DNA of 11,656 bases, from the NCBI GenBank assembly GCA_018401055.1, contig JAGYLB010000099.1, forward strand, positions 1-11,656. Reading direction: 5' to 3'. Numbering within the stretch: the first letter of the stretch is position 1; the number at the start of each line of letters is the position of its first letter. Below are positions 1-7,950 of the stretch, in pieces. The stretch is from Roseicyclus sp. (GTDB taxonomy: Bacteria; Pseudomonadota; Alphaproteobacteria; Rhodobacterales; Rhodobacteraceae). Below the pieces are notes generated by a model. The model saw only the letters and a list, made by a program, of their open reading frames with translations. It was not told the DNA's origin and made no database searches. The position numbers and the translations under genes are program-made.

Positions 1-425
1 TCGACCGTATAGGTCGCGTCGATCACGTTATCGGCATGCGGTGGGGCATGATGGGGCGATCTGTGACTGAAAGATTGCACTTTCACCCGCTTGCGCAGCT
101 CACGCAGCACAACAGAGCGCACGGCCGGAATCAGCAGTGCGAAGCCGACGGCATCGGTGAAGAACCCAGGTGTCAGCAAGAGCGCCCCGGAAAACAGGAT
201 CATTGCGCCGTGGGCCAGCGCTATGGTCGGATCGTTCAACGTGTCAAAGCTGCGGCGCAACTGATCCAATGCCTGTGCGCCTTGGGACCGCACGAGCATC
301 GTGCCGGCAATCGCCGTCAGAACCACGATGGCCAGCGTCGGCCAAAGCCCGATCAGGCCGCCCACCTGAATGAACAGTGCGATTTCGATCAGCGGCACCA
401 GAAGGAACGCCAGAAACAACCACAT
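1..425 (-). CDS. fxsA: FxsA family membrane protein (3' end beyond window)
   Basis: This is a small inner-membrane protein of the FxsA family. The E. coli member eases F-plasmid exclusion of phage T7; its normal role is unclear. Translation starts at the ATG at 425-423 and stays open to the window edge, giving 141 codons without a stop, so the C-terminal tail is missing. The N-terminus (MWLFLAFLLVPLIEIALFIQ) and the following GGLIGLWPTLAIVV are the family hallmark: a hairpin of two helices with a conserved Glu. Residues about 70-100 form a further hydrophobic stretch (HGAMILFSGALLLTPGFFTD), with the typical LLTPGFFTD motif. A basic cytosolic tail (RELRKRVKV) follows. A strong AAGGAG ribosome site lies 8 bases upstream of the start. 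The gene is divergent from timA. No frameshift was seen in the visible part. Confidence 0.93.
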   Translation of the reverse strand, partial: MWLFLAFLLVPLIEIALFIQVGGLIGLWPTLAIVVLTAIAGTMLVRSQGAQALDQLRRSFDTLNDPTIALAHGAMILFSGALLLTPGFFTDAVGFALLIPAVRSVVLRELRKRVKVQSFSHRSPHHAPPHADNVIDATYTV

Positions 426-551
426 TGCGACAGCTCCTTTTCAAAGTGGATGATTGGTGCGGCCTCGGTCATGGACTTGACCGCACCCCTGCCTTACATA
501 TGTGCCCTGCGACCACGATTAGAACCCCGTCCGCGCGTGCGAGGAACTCCG
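426..551. promoter_or_regulatory. Divergent intergenic region fxsA / timA
   Basis: This 126-bp gap separates two divergent genes and should hold both promoters. On the plus strand, TTGACC (477-482) lies 16 bp before TATGTG (499-504), a possible but weak sigma-70 promoter for timA. A GAGGAA ribosome site (541-546) precedes the timA ATG. On the minus strand, the fxsA ribosome site lies at about 434-439; I see no convincing -35/-10 pair for fxsA. Confidence 0.4.
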
Positions 552-1212
552 ATGAATTCGTCTCTTCTGTCCCTGCTGGTGCTGGCTGGCATCGCGATCT
601 TCTTGATCTTGCGCCTGCGCAGCGTTCTGGGAACCCGGGAGGGGTTCGAGAAACCGCCAGTGGTGCGCGCCGCGTCCCGCCCTGATCCTCGTCGAGATTT
701 CGAGGTGATCGAGGGCGGTCCCGACCGCGACATCACCGATCATGTCGATGACGGAACCGAAAGCGCCAAGGCATTGTTGGCGATGAAGATGGCCGAGCCG
801 GGCTTCACCGTCACCGAATTCCTGCAAGGGGCGCGCGGCGCCTACGAGATGATCCTCATGGCCTTCGAGAATGGCGATGTCGATGATCTGCGGCCTTTCT
901 TGTCGGCCGATGTGCTCGAGACGTTTGAAACGGTGATCCGCCAGCGTGAGGAACAAGGGCTGACCATCATGGCCTCGTTCATCGGCATCCGCGAACTGGT
1001 TCTGGAAAGCGCCCGCTTCGACCGCGCCACCGGCGTGGGTGAGGTGACCGTGCGTTTCGTTGGCGAACTGACTTCGGTGGTCAAGAATGCCATGCAGCGA
1101 CGTGGTCGAGGGTGATCCCAACGAGATCAAGCGCCAGCGGGATGTCTGGACCTTCGCCCGCAACATGGGCGCCGACAACCCGAACTGGGAATTGGTGGCC
1201 ACCGACGGATGA
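552..1212 (+). CDS. timA: Tim44/TimA family adaptor protein (one frameshift)
   Basis: This is a Tim44-domain protein of the kind found next to mltA and smr in alphaproteobacteria. The family is membrane-anchored and resembles mitochondrial Tim44, and an adaptor or membrane-protein-related role has been proposed. The N-terminus has a single anchor (SLLVLAGIAIFLILRLRSVL, residues about 5-24). A charged linker follows, then the Tim44 fold from about residue 75 (EFLQGARGAYEMILMAFENG, later LRPFLSADVLETFETVI). Reading from 552 runs into a stop at 1115. The family's C-terminus (VVEGDPNEIKRQRDVWTFAR, ending NWELVATDG) resumes one frame over, which needs removal of one base at about 1092-1095. The corrected length is 219 residues, normal for the family. 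The start has a GAGGAA ribosome site. The stop is 3 bp before mltA, so the two are probably one operon. Confidence 0.88.
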
Positions 1213-1215
1213 GCC

Positions 1216-2245
1216 ATGGCAGGGCGGGGCGCGATCCTTGGCCTGTGTCTGGCCGCCGTGACTTGGGCCGGGCCTGCCGTGTCTGACGAAAGCGTCACCC
1301 TTCTTTCCTTTGCCGATCTCGATGGCTGGCCCGATGATGACCATGCGCGGCCCTTGCGGTCTTTCGCAACACCTGTGCCGACATGAACGGTGATGATTGG
1401 CAAGCGCTTTGTGCCATCGCCGACACTGCGCCCGAGGCACGGACGTTTTTCGAACTCTTCTTTCGCCCGGTCCTGATCGGGGGCGATGCCCCGGCTCTCT
1501 TCACGGGCTATTACGAGCCAGAACTGAACGGGTCGCTGCGCCAGACAGGCGCGTTTCGCTATCCGATCTACCGGACCCCGCCCGAGGCGCAATCGGGCGT
1601 CTGGCGCAGCCGCCGCGAGATCGAGGAGGGCCGCCTGCTGGAAGGGCGGGGGTCTTGAAATCGTCTGGGTCGATGACCCGGTCGAGTTGTTCTTTTTGCA
1701 AATCCAAGGCTCTGGCAGGGTCAGGTTGCCTGACGGATCGGTCATCCGCGTGGGATATGGCGGGCGCAATGGCCACCTTACCGCTCGATCGGACAGGAAC
1801 TGGTGCGGCGCGGCGTTTACCAGTCGCATCAGGTTTCGGCACAGGTCATCCGGAACTGGGTGCGCCGCAATCCCTCCGAAGGGCGGGAGCTTCTGTATCA
1901 CAACCCGTCCTACATCTTTTTCCGCGAAGTGCAGATTTCCGACCCTTCCATCGGACCCTTGGGCGCGATGAACCGCTCCATCACGCCTTTGCGCTCCATC
2001 GCCGTCGATCCGGCCTTCACGCCTTTGGGTGCGCCGGTCTGGATCGAGAAGGGCGGTGCGGGCCCGATGCACCGGCTGATGATTGCCCAAGATACTGGCG
2101 GTGTGATCCTTGGCCCGCAGCGGGCCGACATCTTCTTCGGGTTCGGCGATGCGGCGGGGATGCTGCAGGCACCATCCGCGATCCCGGCCGGATGGTCGTG
2201 CTTTTGCCGATCGAACTGGCCCATCAGCGCGCGCCGGACGCTTGA
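1216..2245 (+). CDS. mltA: Membrane-bound lytic transglycosylase MltA (four frameshifts)
   Basis: This is a murein lytic transglycosylase that cleaves the MurNAc-GlcNAc bond with formation of 1,6-anhydroMurNAc. It acts in the periplasm on peptidoglycan. The start (MAGRGAILGLCLAAVTWAGP) is a signal peptide with likely cleavage after AVS. No lipobox is evident, unlike E. coli MltA. Family blocks appear in order: FFRPVLIGGDAPALFTGYYE, WRSRREIEEG, FFLQIQGSGRVRLPDG, VGYGGRNGH, QVSAQVIRNWVRRNP, PLGAMNRSITPLRSIAVDPA, LGAPVWIEK, then the MltA/3D-domain end IAQDTGGVILGPQRADIFFG with its conserved Asp residues, and RDPGRMVVLLP. These blocks lie in different frames, joined by shifts at about 1345-1348 (base missing), 1648-1652 (extra G in a G run), 1776-1780 (base missing) and 2160-2166 (base missing). 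After correction the length is 343 residues. The stop is 3 bp before smr. Confidence 0.9.
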
Positions 2246-2248
2246 GCG

Positions 2249-2853
2249 ATGTCGCGGCGTGGCAAACGCGGCCTGAGCGCCGAGGACAAGGCGTTGTGGG
2301 ACCGGGTCACGCAGACCGCCACGCCGCTTGATCCCCGTCGCGCAGCCTTGTCATGCCGCCCGATCCCCCGTCGCAGACGCGCATCCCCGATCCGGTCAGC
2401 CCGCGCGACCGTTTGCCCGCCTTTCGCATCGGGGAACGCGCAGGGCATAAGCCCCATCCACCGCACCCGGCGCAGGATCTGTCGACGCGTATCGCCCATG
2501 CCCCGGTTCGGATGGACCACGGTGCCTTTCGCAAGATGCAGCGCGGCAAGCTGAAGCCCGAAGGGCGCATCGACCTGCATGGCATGACGCTGGCGCAGGC
2601 GCATCCGGTGCTGATCCGGTTCATCCTCGACGCGCATGACGATGGCAAACGTTTGGTTCTGGTCATCACAGGCAAGGGTAAGGATCGTGAAACGCCTGAC
2701 CCCATCCCGATCCGGCGCGGCATCTTGCGTCATCAGGTGCCGGGCTGGCTGCACGCGCCGCCGCTTGGCTCTGTCGTGCTGGACATCCGGGAGGCGCACC
2801 AGCGCCACGGCGGCGGCGGGGCCTATTACGTTTATCTCAGAAAATCGCGCTAG
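2249..2853 (+). CDS. Smr-domain protein, MutS2 C-terminal type (one frameshift)
   Basis: This is a stand-alone small MutS-related (Smr) domain protein. Such domains bind nucleic acids and in several families cut DNA or RNA; the substrate of this alphaproteobacterial type is not established. The N-terminus (MSRRGKRGLSAEDKALWDRV) is typical of the group. A low-complexity Pro/Arg linker follows. The Smr domain occupies about residues 108-200, with the motifs GRIDLHGMTLAQAHPVL, LVLVITGKG, GILRHQVPGWL and HQRHGGGGAYYVYLRKSR. The first 34 codons and the rest are in different frames, so one base appears to be missing at about 2345-2353. The corrected length is 201 residues. It is the last gene of the timA-mltA-smr run. 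Its TAG stop overlaps the stop of the convergent hydrolase gene in a shared CTAG. Confidence 0.88.
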
Positions 2854-3986
2854 GGCGCCAAGGATAGCGGTTGCAAGATCACCTGCGTCGCGTTCCGCAC
2901 TGTCAGCACCGTTCCCGGCAAAAGCCCGAGGTTTCGCGCAGCTTCGCCCTGCAGCGACAGATCGACGGCGGCGACTTGTTGCAGCAACTGGATCATCGCG
3001 GGCGATGTGGCTGCGGCGAAATGGTTCAAACCGTCGCTCGTCCCGCCGCGGAACTCGGAAATATCGATCAAGGTGACATTCAGGTCGGCCACATCCTCGA
3101 CCGATGCCCAGATTGCCCAGACGCGACCGTTGACCAGGTGATCGCGGCGGAGATGCGCAAGGCCCGATCGCGCTGCGAGGTGAAGATGACGAAGGGTTGC
3201 GGCAGAGGGTCGACCCTTTGCGCCTGACTGCGAAACAGGTCGACGTCCAGATCGGGTGACATCAAGATCACACCGGAAATCCGGTTCAGCACGTCATCCC
3301 GCCCGCCGATGCGCAACTGCCGCAGCGCCTCCATGGTGACCGACGATCCCAGCGAATGGGCGACCAACACGATGCGATTGGATCCTGCGGCTGCAATTTC
3401 GCGCAACAGCGCCTCCAGCCCATCGCGGGCGAAAAGGGCGCTGTCGCGATCATGAGGCATAGCCCAGCGCGTTCCCCGCGCTGGGCCAGGCATAGTGGAC
3501 CGCGACGCCAGGTATCTCGAAATCGTGCCGGATCTGGGCGGTGCGATGCAGGCCATCGGCAAAGGTGTTGTTGAACCCATGGACAAAGACCATCACCTCG
3601 CGCTGATCGGTGGAGCGCTGGTTCAGTTCACGCTGCAGCTCCGCCCGAAGGCCGATGGTCCGCCCAGCGCCTCGGCCCTCGTGACAAGGAATTCCGTCGT
3701 CGGATCAGGGGCGGCCCGGGCGCGGTCGCGCACGGGTTCCACCACGCCCAGTTCGCGGTCTGGCGGAATATTCACATCAAAGCTTGCGAAGCTGAGGCCT
3801 TCCAGCCGCTCGTTGCCCCAATCCCCATCGATGAATTCCCGTGTGCTGGCCACCAGCACCAGGCTCGGTCACACCCACACCCAGCGCTCCGGGCACCAGC
3901 GCGATCATCGCCCTGCCCGCACAGCCGGTCAGCACCAGCACAAAGGCAAGGCTTGCAACCAGACGAAGGGAGGGGCGCAAGATCAT
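2850..3986 (-). CDS. DUF900-type alpha/beta hydrolase lipoprotein (five frameshifts)
   Basis: This is a predicted outer-surface or periplasmic lipoprotein of the DUF900 alpha/beta-hydrolase family (esterase/lipase superfamily). Its substrate is unknown. The chosen ATG (3986) gives MILRPSLRLVASLAFVLVLTGC, a lipoprotein signal with an LTGC lipobox. Family blocks follow: VLVASTREFIDG, ELNQRSTDQREVMVFVHGFN (oxyanion-side HGFN), DGLHRTAQIRHDF, VAVHYAWPSAGNALGYAHDR, the nucleophile elbow LVAHSLGSSVTMEALRQL (Ser in HSLGS), GVILMSPDLDVDLFR, FVIFTSQRDRALRIS, and a C-terminal block VADLNVTLIDISEF with a nearby His (NHFAAATSP). Shifts lie at about 3860 (extra base), 3643-3647 (missing), 3455 (extra), 3136 (extra) and 3105 (extra). 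The corrected length is 377 residues. It starts 22 bp after hslU and is probably co-transcribed with it. A GTG at 3992 is an alternative start in the same frame. Confidence 0.85.
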
Positions 3987-4008
3987 GCCCACCTCATACC
4001 TTGTCTGT

Positions 4009-5319
4009 CTAAAGAACGTAACGGCTCAGATCGGTGCTGCGCGTCAACTCGCCGAGGTTGGTTTCCACGAATGCGGCATCGACCACGACTGCCTCGCCGC
4101 CCCGATCCGGCGCGGTGAAACTCAGCTCCTCGAACACCCGTTCCATCACGGTATAAAGCCTGCGCGCGCCGATACTCTCGACCGACTGGTTCACATCCGC
4201 TGCGATCTTGGCCAAGGCGGCGATCCCGTCATCGGTGAAGCTGACCGTCACCTCCTCGGTGGCCATCAACGCCGTATATTGCCGGGTCAGGGCATTGTCC
4301 GTCTCGGTCAGGATGCGGACGAAATCCGCTTCGGTCAGCGGGCGCAGGTTCACCCGTATCGGCAGGCGGCCCTGCAATTCGGGCAAGAGGTCGGATGGCT
4401 TGGCGATGTGAAACGCGCCCGAAGCGATGAACAGGATATGGTCGGTCTTGACCGGCCCCAGCTTGGTCGACACGGTCGTGCCCTCGATCAGCGGCAGCAG
4501 GTCGCGCTGGACGCCTTCGCGGCTGACATCGCCGCCGCGCACGTCTTGCCGGGTCGCCACCTTGTCGATCTCGTCGATGAAGACGATGCCGCTTTGCTCC
4601 ACCGCCTCCAGCGCTGCCTTTTTGACCGTCTCGTCATCGAGCAGGTTGTCGGCCTCTTCCGCGATCAGAAGGTCATAGCTGGCCGCGACCGTCAGTCGTT
4701 TGCGCACCATCCGCTGCCCGAAAGCTTTGCCGAAGATATCGCCAAGGTTCATCATTCCCCCGCCCATGCCGGGTGGCTGGCCGGGGATCTCGAAGCCTTG
4801 CATCGGGTTCGAGGTGTCGGCGATTTCAAGTTCGATCATGGTGTTGTCGAGTTCTCCCGCGCGCAGTTTGCGGCGGAACATCTCGCGGGTCTGGTCGCGC
4901 GCATCCTTGCCCGCCAGCGCCTCGATCACCCGTTCTTCGGCCGCGGCATGGGCCTTGGCCTTGACGTCGTCGCGCATGAGGTCGCGGATCATGACCTGCG
5001 CGGCATCGACCAGATCGCGGATGATCTGTTCCACGTCCCGCCCGACATAGCCGACTTCAGTGTATTTCGTCGCCTCGACCTTGATGAAAGGCGCGCGCGC
5101 CAGCTTGGCCAGACGACGGGAAATCTCGGTCTTGCCCACCCCGGTCGGCCCGATCATCAGGATGTTCTTGGGATACACCTCTTCGCGCAGGTCATCGCCC
5201 AGCTGCTTGCGCCGCCAGCGGTTGCGCAACGCCACGGCGACGGCGCGCTTGGCGTCCTTCTGCCCGATAATGAACCGGTCAAGCTCTGAGACGATCTCGC
5301 GCGGGGTCAGGTCGGTCAC
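4009..5319 (-). CDS. hslU: ATP-dependent protease ATPase subunit HslU
   Basis: This is the AAA+ unfoldase of the HslVU (ClpYQ) protease. It forms a cytosolic hexamer that unfolds substrates and feeds them into the HslV chamber. The gene is intact at 436 residues, the usual length. Visible motifs are Walker A GPTGVGKT (57-64), the pore loop GYVG (90-93), an intermediate domain at about 110-240, Walker B IVFIDEID (245-252), sensor-2 GARRL (384-388) and the C-terminal tail LSRYVL, which in the family docks into HslV. The start is the GTG at 5319-5317, with a GGAG ribosome site upstream. This GTG overlaps the TGA of the preceding membrane-protein gene by 4 bp (GTGA), suggesting translational coupling. 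It is one of only two complete genes here with no frameshift. Confidence 0.98.
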   Translation of the reverse strand: MTDLTPREIVSELDRFIIGQKDAKRAVAVALRNRWRRKQLGDDLREEVYPKNILMIGPTGVGKTEISRRLAKLARAPFIKVEATKYTEVGYVGRDVEQIIRDLVDAAQVMIRDLMRDDVKAKAHAAAEERVIEALAGKDARDQTREMFRRKLRAGELDNTMIELEIADTSNPMQGFEIPGQPPGMGGGMMNLGDIFGKAFGQRMVRKRLTVAASYDLLIAEEADNLLDDETVKKAALEAVEQSGIVFIDEIDKVATRQDVRGGDVSREGVQRDLLPLIEGTTVSTKLGPVKTDHILFIASGAFHIAKPSDLLPELQGRLPIRVNLRPLTEADFVRILTETDNALTRQYTALMATEEVTVSFTDDGIAALAKIAADVNQSVESIGARRLYTVMERVFEELSFTAPDRGGEAVVVDAAFVETNLGELTRSTDLSRYVL

Positions 5320-6394
5320 GCTGCGGACTCCTGTGATTGAATGTCATAAGGCGGCAAGCGGTCCTTGCCGGGAAACCGGGGCAGGGCGCGCATGACGCGG
5401 CGGCGTAACGCCTCCCATTGCGCACCCAGCAAGACGAGGCCCGCGCCCAGCATCAGGATGACAAAAACGCCTGCCCTTCGGCCACCGTGACGGCAAGTGC
5501 AACGACATAGCCGACGCCCGCCACAAGGAAGGACCTGCGGTCGATCACCACCGCGAACAGCGCCATCAAACCCAGAAACCCGGCGAGCATCAATTGCGCC
5601 GCAACCGTGCCGCCGTCGAACAGCGTCAGCGCCACGGTGTTCACAATGGCGGGCGCGGCAATCACATGCAGCCAGAACCCCGAGGCCGCCCGCCGCGTCA
5701 CCCGGTGCGGGTCCGAGATGTCGAAGCCCAGCGCGATGATCAGCCCGATCAAGCCCAAAGCAATGGTCAGAAGGGCGAAAGGGCCGTCCGCCGACAAAAG
5801 GAAAACGTCGCGCAGGCTGTCGGGGAAGGACCCGCCCAGCGTCGCAAGGCCAAAACTGGTGGCAAAGACCGACAGCGCGATCAGCGCCACGGTAAAGGGC
5901 ACACGGAACATCAAGTAATAGCCCGACAGCAACAGGGCCACGATGGCTGCCCCCGTCGTCAGGGCACCGGGCGTGTTCATGTCGAGCATTGCGGCAAAGG
6001 CAAAGCCGAACTGGCCGCCGAGCAGGCCGAACATGACCGACAGCGCAATCGAAGGGGCCACCATGCGCCGCGTCAGCGTGAAATACCGCGCCAGCAGCGC
6101 CACGGCCCCCATCCCGAACACGGCATAGATCATGCCAAGGATGTAGCCTTGCGTTGTCCCCAATAGCGTCATCCCCGTCACGCCGGCATAGCCGAGGTAA
6201 AGGATGCTCAGGCCGACGACGATGAAGATCTCGTTGAAGCCTTTGAACAACTCAAAGGGCTCGTCCAGCCCGTCGACATGCTTGCGCACCCCGGACCGTT
6301 GTTCGGACAGCACGACCAGCGAGGCCGCCTGCGCCTCGGTCATCACACCTGCCGTGACGGCAGCACGGATATCGTCGCGGGTAATGCCGGTCAT
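5316..6394 (-). CDS. Ten-helix membrane protein between hslV and hslU (one frameshift)
   Basis: I do not recognise a named family with confidence. The protein starts at the ATG at 6394, which overlaps the hslV stop by 4 bp (ATGA). About 50 soluble residues ([20 protein letters not shown], then [20 protein letters not shown]) precede roughly ten hydrophobic segments, among them [72 protein letters not shown] and [15 protein letters not shown]. The short N-terminal helical module before many helices faintly resembles DUF2157-type membrane proteins; this is only an impression. The frame ends early at 5453. One missing base in an A run (5463-5467, plus strand) restores [10 protein letters not shown] and a tail ending [16 protein letters not shown]. 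That tail stops at 5316, overlapping the hslU GTG by 4 bp. The corrected length is 359 residues. The tight overlaps on both sides argue for co-expression with the protease. Confidence 0.82.
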
Positions 6395-6947
6395 CCGCCG
6401 ATCCGCTCCACCGTCAGCCTGCCGTTCGTGTAGACACAGATGTCGGCGGCAATGGCCATGGCGTCGCGTGCGATGGTTTCGGCGTCCTTGTCTGTGTCCA
6501 TCATCGCCCGTGCAGCGCCAGCGCATAGTTGCCGCCCGACCCGATGGCCGCTACGTCATGTTCAGGCTCCAACACGTCGCCCGCGCCGGTGATGATATAC
6601 AGCTCGCGCCCATCGGTGACGATCAGCATCGCCTCCAGCTTTTGCAGATATTTGTCGGTGCGCCAGTCCTTGGCCAGTTCGACCGAGGCGCGTTGCAATT
6701 GCCCCGGCGTTGCTTCCAGCTTCTTCTCCAGCCGTTCCAGCAAGGTGAAAGCATCCGCCGTCGACCCGGCAAATCCCGCGACCACGTCATAGCCGCCAGG
6801 GGACAGCCTGCGCACCTTGCGCGCGCTGCCCTTGATGACGGTCTGGCCAAGGCTGACCTGCCCGTCACCCGCGACAACCACCTGCCCGCCCTTGCGGACG
6901 CCGATGATCGTGGTGCCGTGCCAGCCGGGGAAATCGCTGTCTGCCAT
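6391..6947 (-). CDS. hslV: ATP-dependent protease peptidase subunit HslV (one frameshift)
   Basis: This is the proteolytic subunit of HslVU, a double hexameric ring with an N-terminal threonine nucleophile, related to the proteasome beta subunit. The start ATG (6947) gives [20 protein letters not shown]. The catalytic Thr is expected at residue 12, after removal of a short propeptide ending in HG. Conserved blocks are [54 protein letters not shown] and [11 protein letters not shown]. The frame then hits a stop at 6501. One missing base at about 6514-6517 restores [20 protein letters not shown] and the normal end [11 protein letters not shown], stopping at 6391. The corrected length is 185 residues, normal for the family. 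It is the first gene of the hslV - membrane protein - hslU - hydrolase run. Confidence 0.95.
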
Positions 6948-7012
6948 GGGGCCTCCGCTTCAAGTCCCGGTGTATATGGAGGGCTGGGGCCTGCCCCGCA
7001 ACCGTGGCGGCG
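6948..7012 (-). promoter_or_regulatory. crtC - hslV spacer, possible hslV promoter and hairpin
   Basis: This short gap lies between two genes on the same strand. On the minus strand a TATACA (-10-like) appears at about 6970-6975, with TTGCGG 19 bp upstream; the match is weak. A GGAGG ribosome site precedes the hslV ATG. A small perfect inverted repeat (GGGGC, 2-bp gap, GCCCC) at 6986-6997 has no T tract, so it is at best a weak terminator. No clear heat-shock (sigma-32) promoter is visible. Read-through from crtC into hslV therefore remains possible. Confidence 0.3.
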
Positions 7013-7950
7013 TCACAGCCAACCCGGCCAGCCCGTCTTCGGGGCACGCGCACGGCCAGCATCGGCATCAGCCACGGGCCGCGAAAGCGGTCGAGGTCCA
7101 GAGCTTCGAAAACGCCCACTGTTTCCTCGCCGTTGATTTGGGTCTGCACGGCGGCACGGTTGTAAAACGGCGCATCGAGCATCGCCTTGACCTGCCGGGG
7201 CGCATAGCCCGCGTCAGCCCGTGTCTCGCGCCGGACCATCCAGCCGGGGCGCTTGAGCTTTGCCTTCGGCGGCATAGCGATGGCGCGGGGCGTTCCATCC
7301 TCGGCAAAGCCTATGGCGGCGGCCAGCTCCGTCCCATCCCGGCGCTGGGCGTCGTAGAAGCAGGCCGCACCGTCTTTCAGCGGAAACCGCCCCCAGGTCC
7401 AATAGCTGAAATCGGCCTCCAGCGCCCGCGTCCCGAAATTCGCGTCGAAATAGCCATGCCCGGTCCAGGACCAGCCCGGCCGGTTCAGCCGCACCTCGAT
7501 ATCGGCCTTGGGCGCGAAGGGGCGCCAGACATGGGCGCCATCGGGCGTAAGGGCCATTTCCACCTGCGTCAGCGCGCTGGGTCGCACGATGACCTCGCCC
7601 GTGATGCGCTGCGCGTGGGGGGTCGAAACCTCCTCGATCTCGATCCGCAGGTGATCGCCCCGCCCAGACCATGGCGGATGGCCCGATCTGGAGCCGGTCG
7701 CGCGACAGCCCAGCGCGTCCTGCCCCCGGTCCGTCATCGTCCAGCGCCCGCCGCGCCCGTAGGTTACCACGTTCAGGCAGCGAGTGGTTGGCGGGGTTCT
7801 TGCGCCGCGACCAGCGATACCAAGGCGAGAAAACCGAGCCTATGAAGCCGATGATCGAGATGGCGCGTTCGCCATCGTCACTGATCCCGTCGACATACCA
7901 CCAGGCGTAGCCGTCGGCCGGGACGTCGAGGTCGAAGCAAGGTCGCTCAA
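7013..7950 (-). CDS. crtC: Acyclic carotenoid 1,2-hydratase CrtC (about five frameshifts)
   Basis: CrtC (hydroxyneurosporene synthase) adds water to the terminal double bond of neurosporene or lycopene, leading to spheroidene or spirilloxanthin. Family blocks in order are FDLDVPADGYAWWYVDGISD, ISIIGFIGSVFSPWYRWS, CLNVVTYGRGGRWTMTDRG, RDRLQIGPSAMVWAGDHLRI, GAHVWRPFAPKADIEV, GHGYFDANFGTRALEADFSY, WTWGRFPLKDGAACFYDAQR and MLDAPFYNRAAVQTQINGEE. Shifts lie at about 7780 (extra base), 7709-7711 (missing), 7658-7661 (extra) and 7039-7044 (missing, giving an end PRKTGWPGWL). A fifth, at 7941-7942, is needed if the start is the TTG at 7950 (reading MSDPCFDLDV). No ATG exists nearby in this frame, so the start is uncertain. 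The corrected length is about 312 residues. The 5' end lies inside the 3' end of crtD. Confidence 0.9.

Noticed and set aside
1640..1660. Programmed ribosomal frameshifting as an explanation of the mltA and other frame breaks
   Set aside because: The breaks are many, of both signs, at unrelated sequences and in housekeeping genes not known to use frameshifting. Sequence error explains them all.
519..2090. A 523-codon open frame on the minus strand opposite timA and mltA
   Set aside because: It is antisense to two genes with clear family motifs. Its composition is the Arg/His/Gln-rich type expected from the reverse strand of GC-rich coding DNA, and it has no recognisable domain.
3841..5289. 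A 482-codon open frame on the plus strand opposite hslU
   Set aside because: It lies fully antisense to intact hslU and is a codon-bias shadow with no domain.
6945..6965. CTTGAA upstream of hslV as a sigma-32 (heat-shock) -35 element
   Set aside because: It lies only about 17 bases before the ATG, with no room for a -10 and a leader. It is more likely part of the region around the ribosome site.
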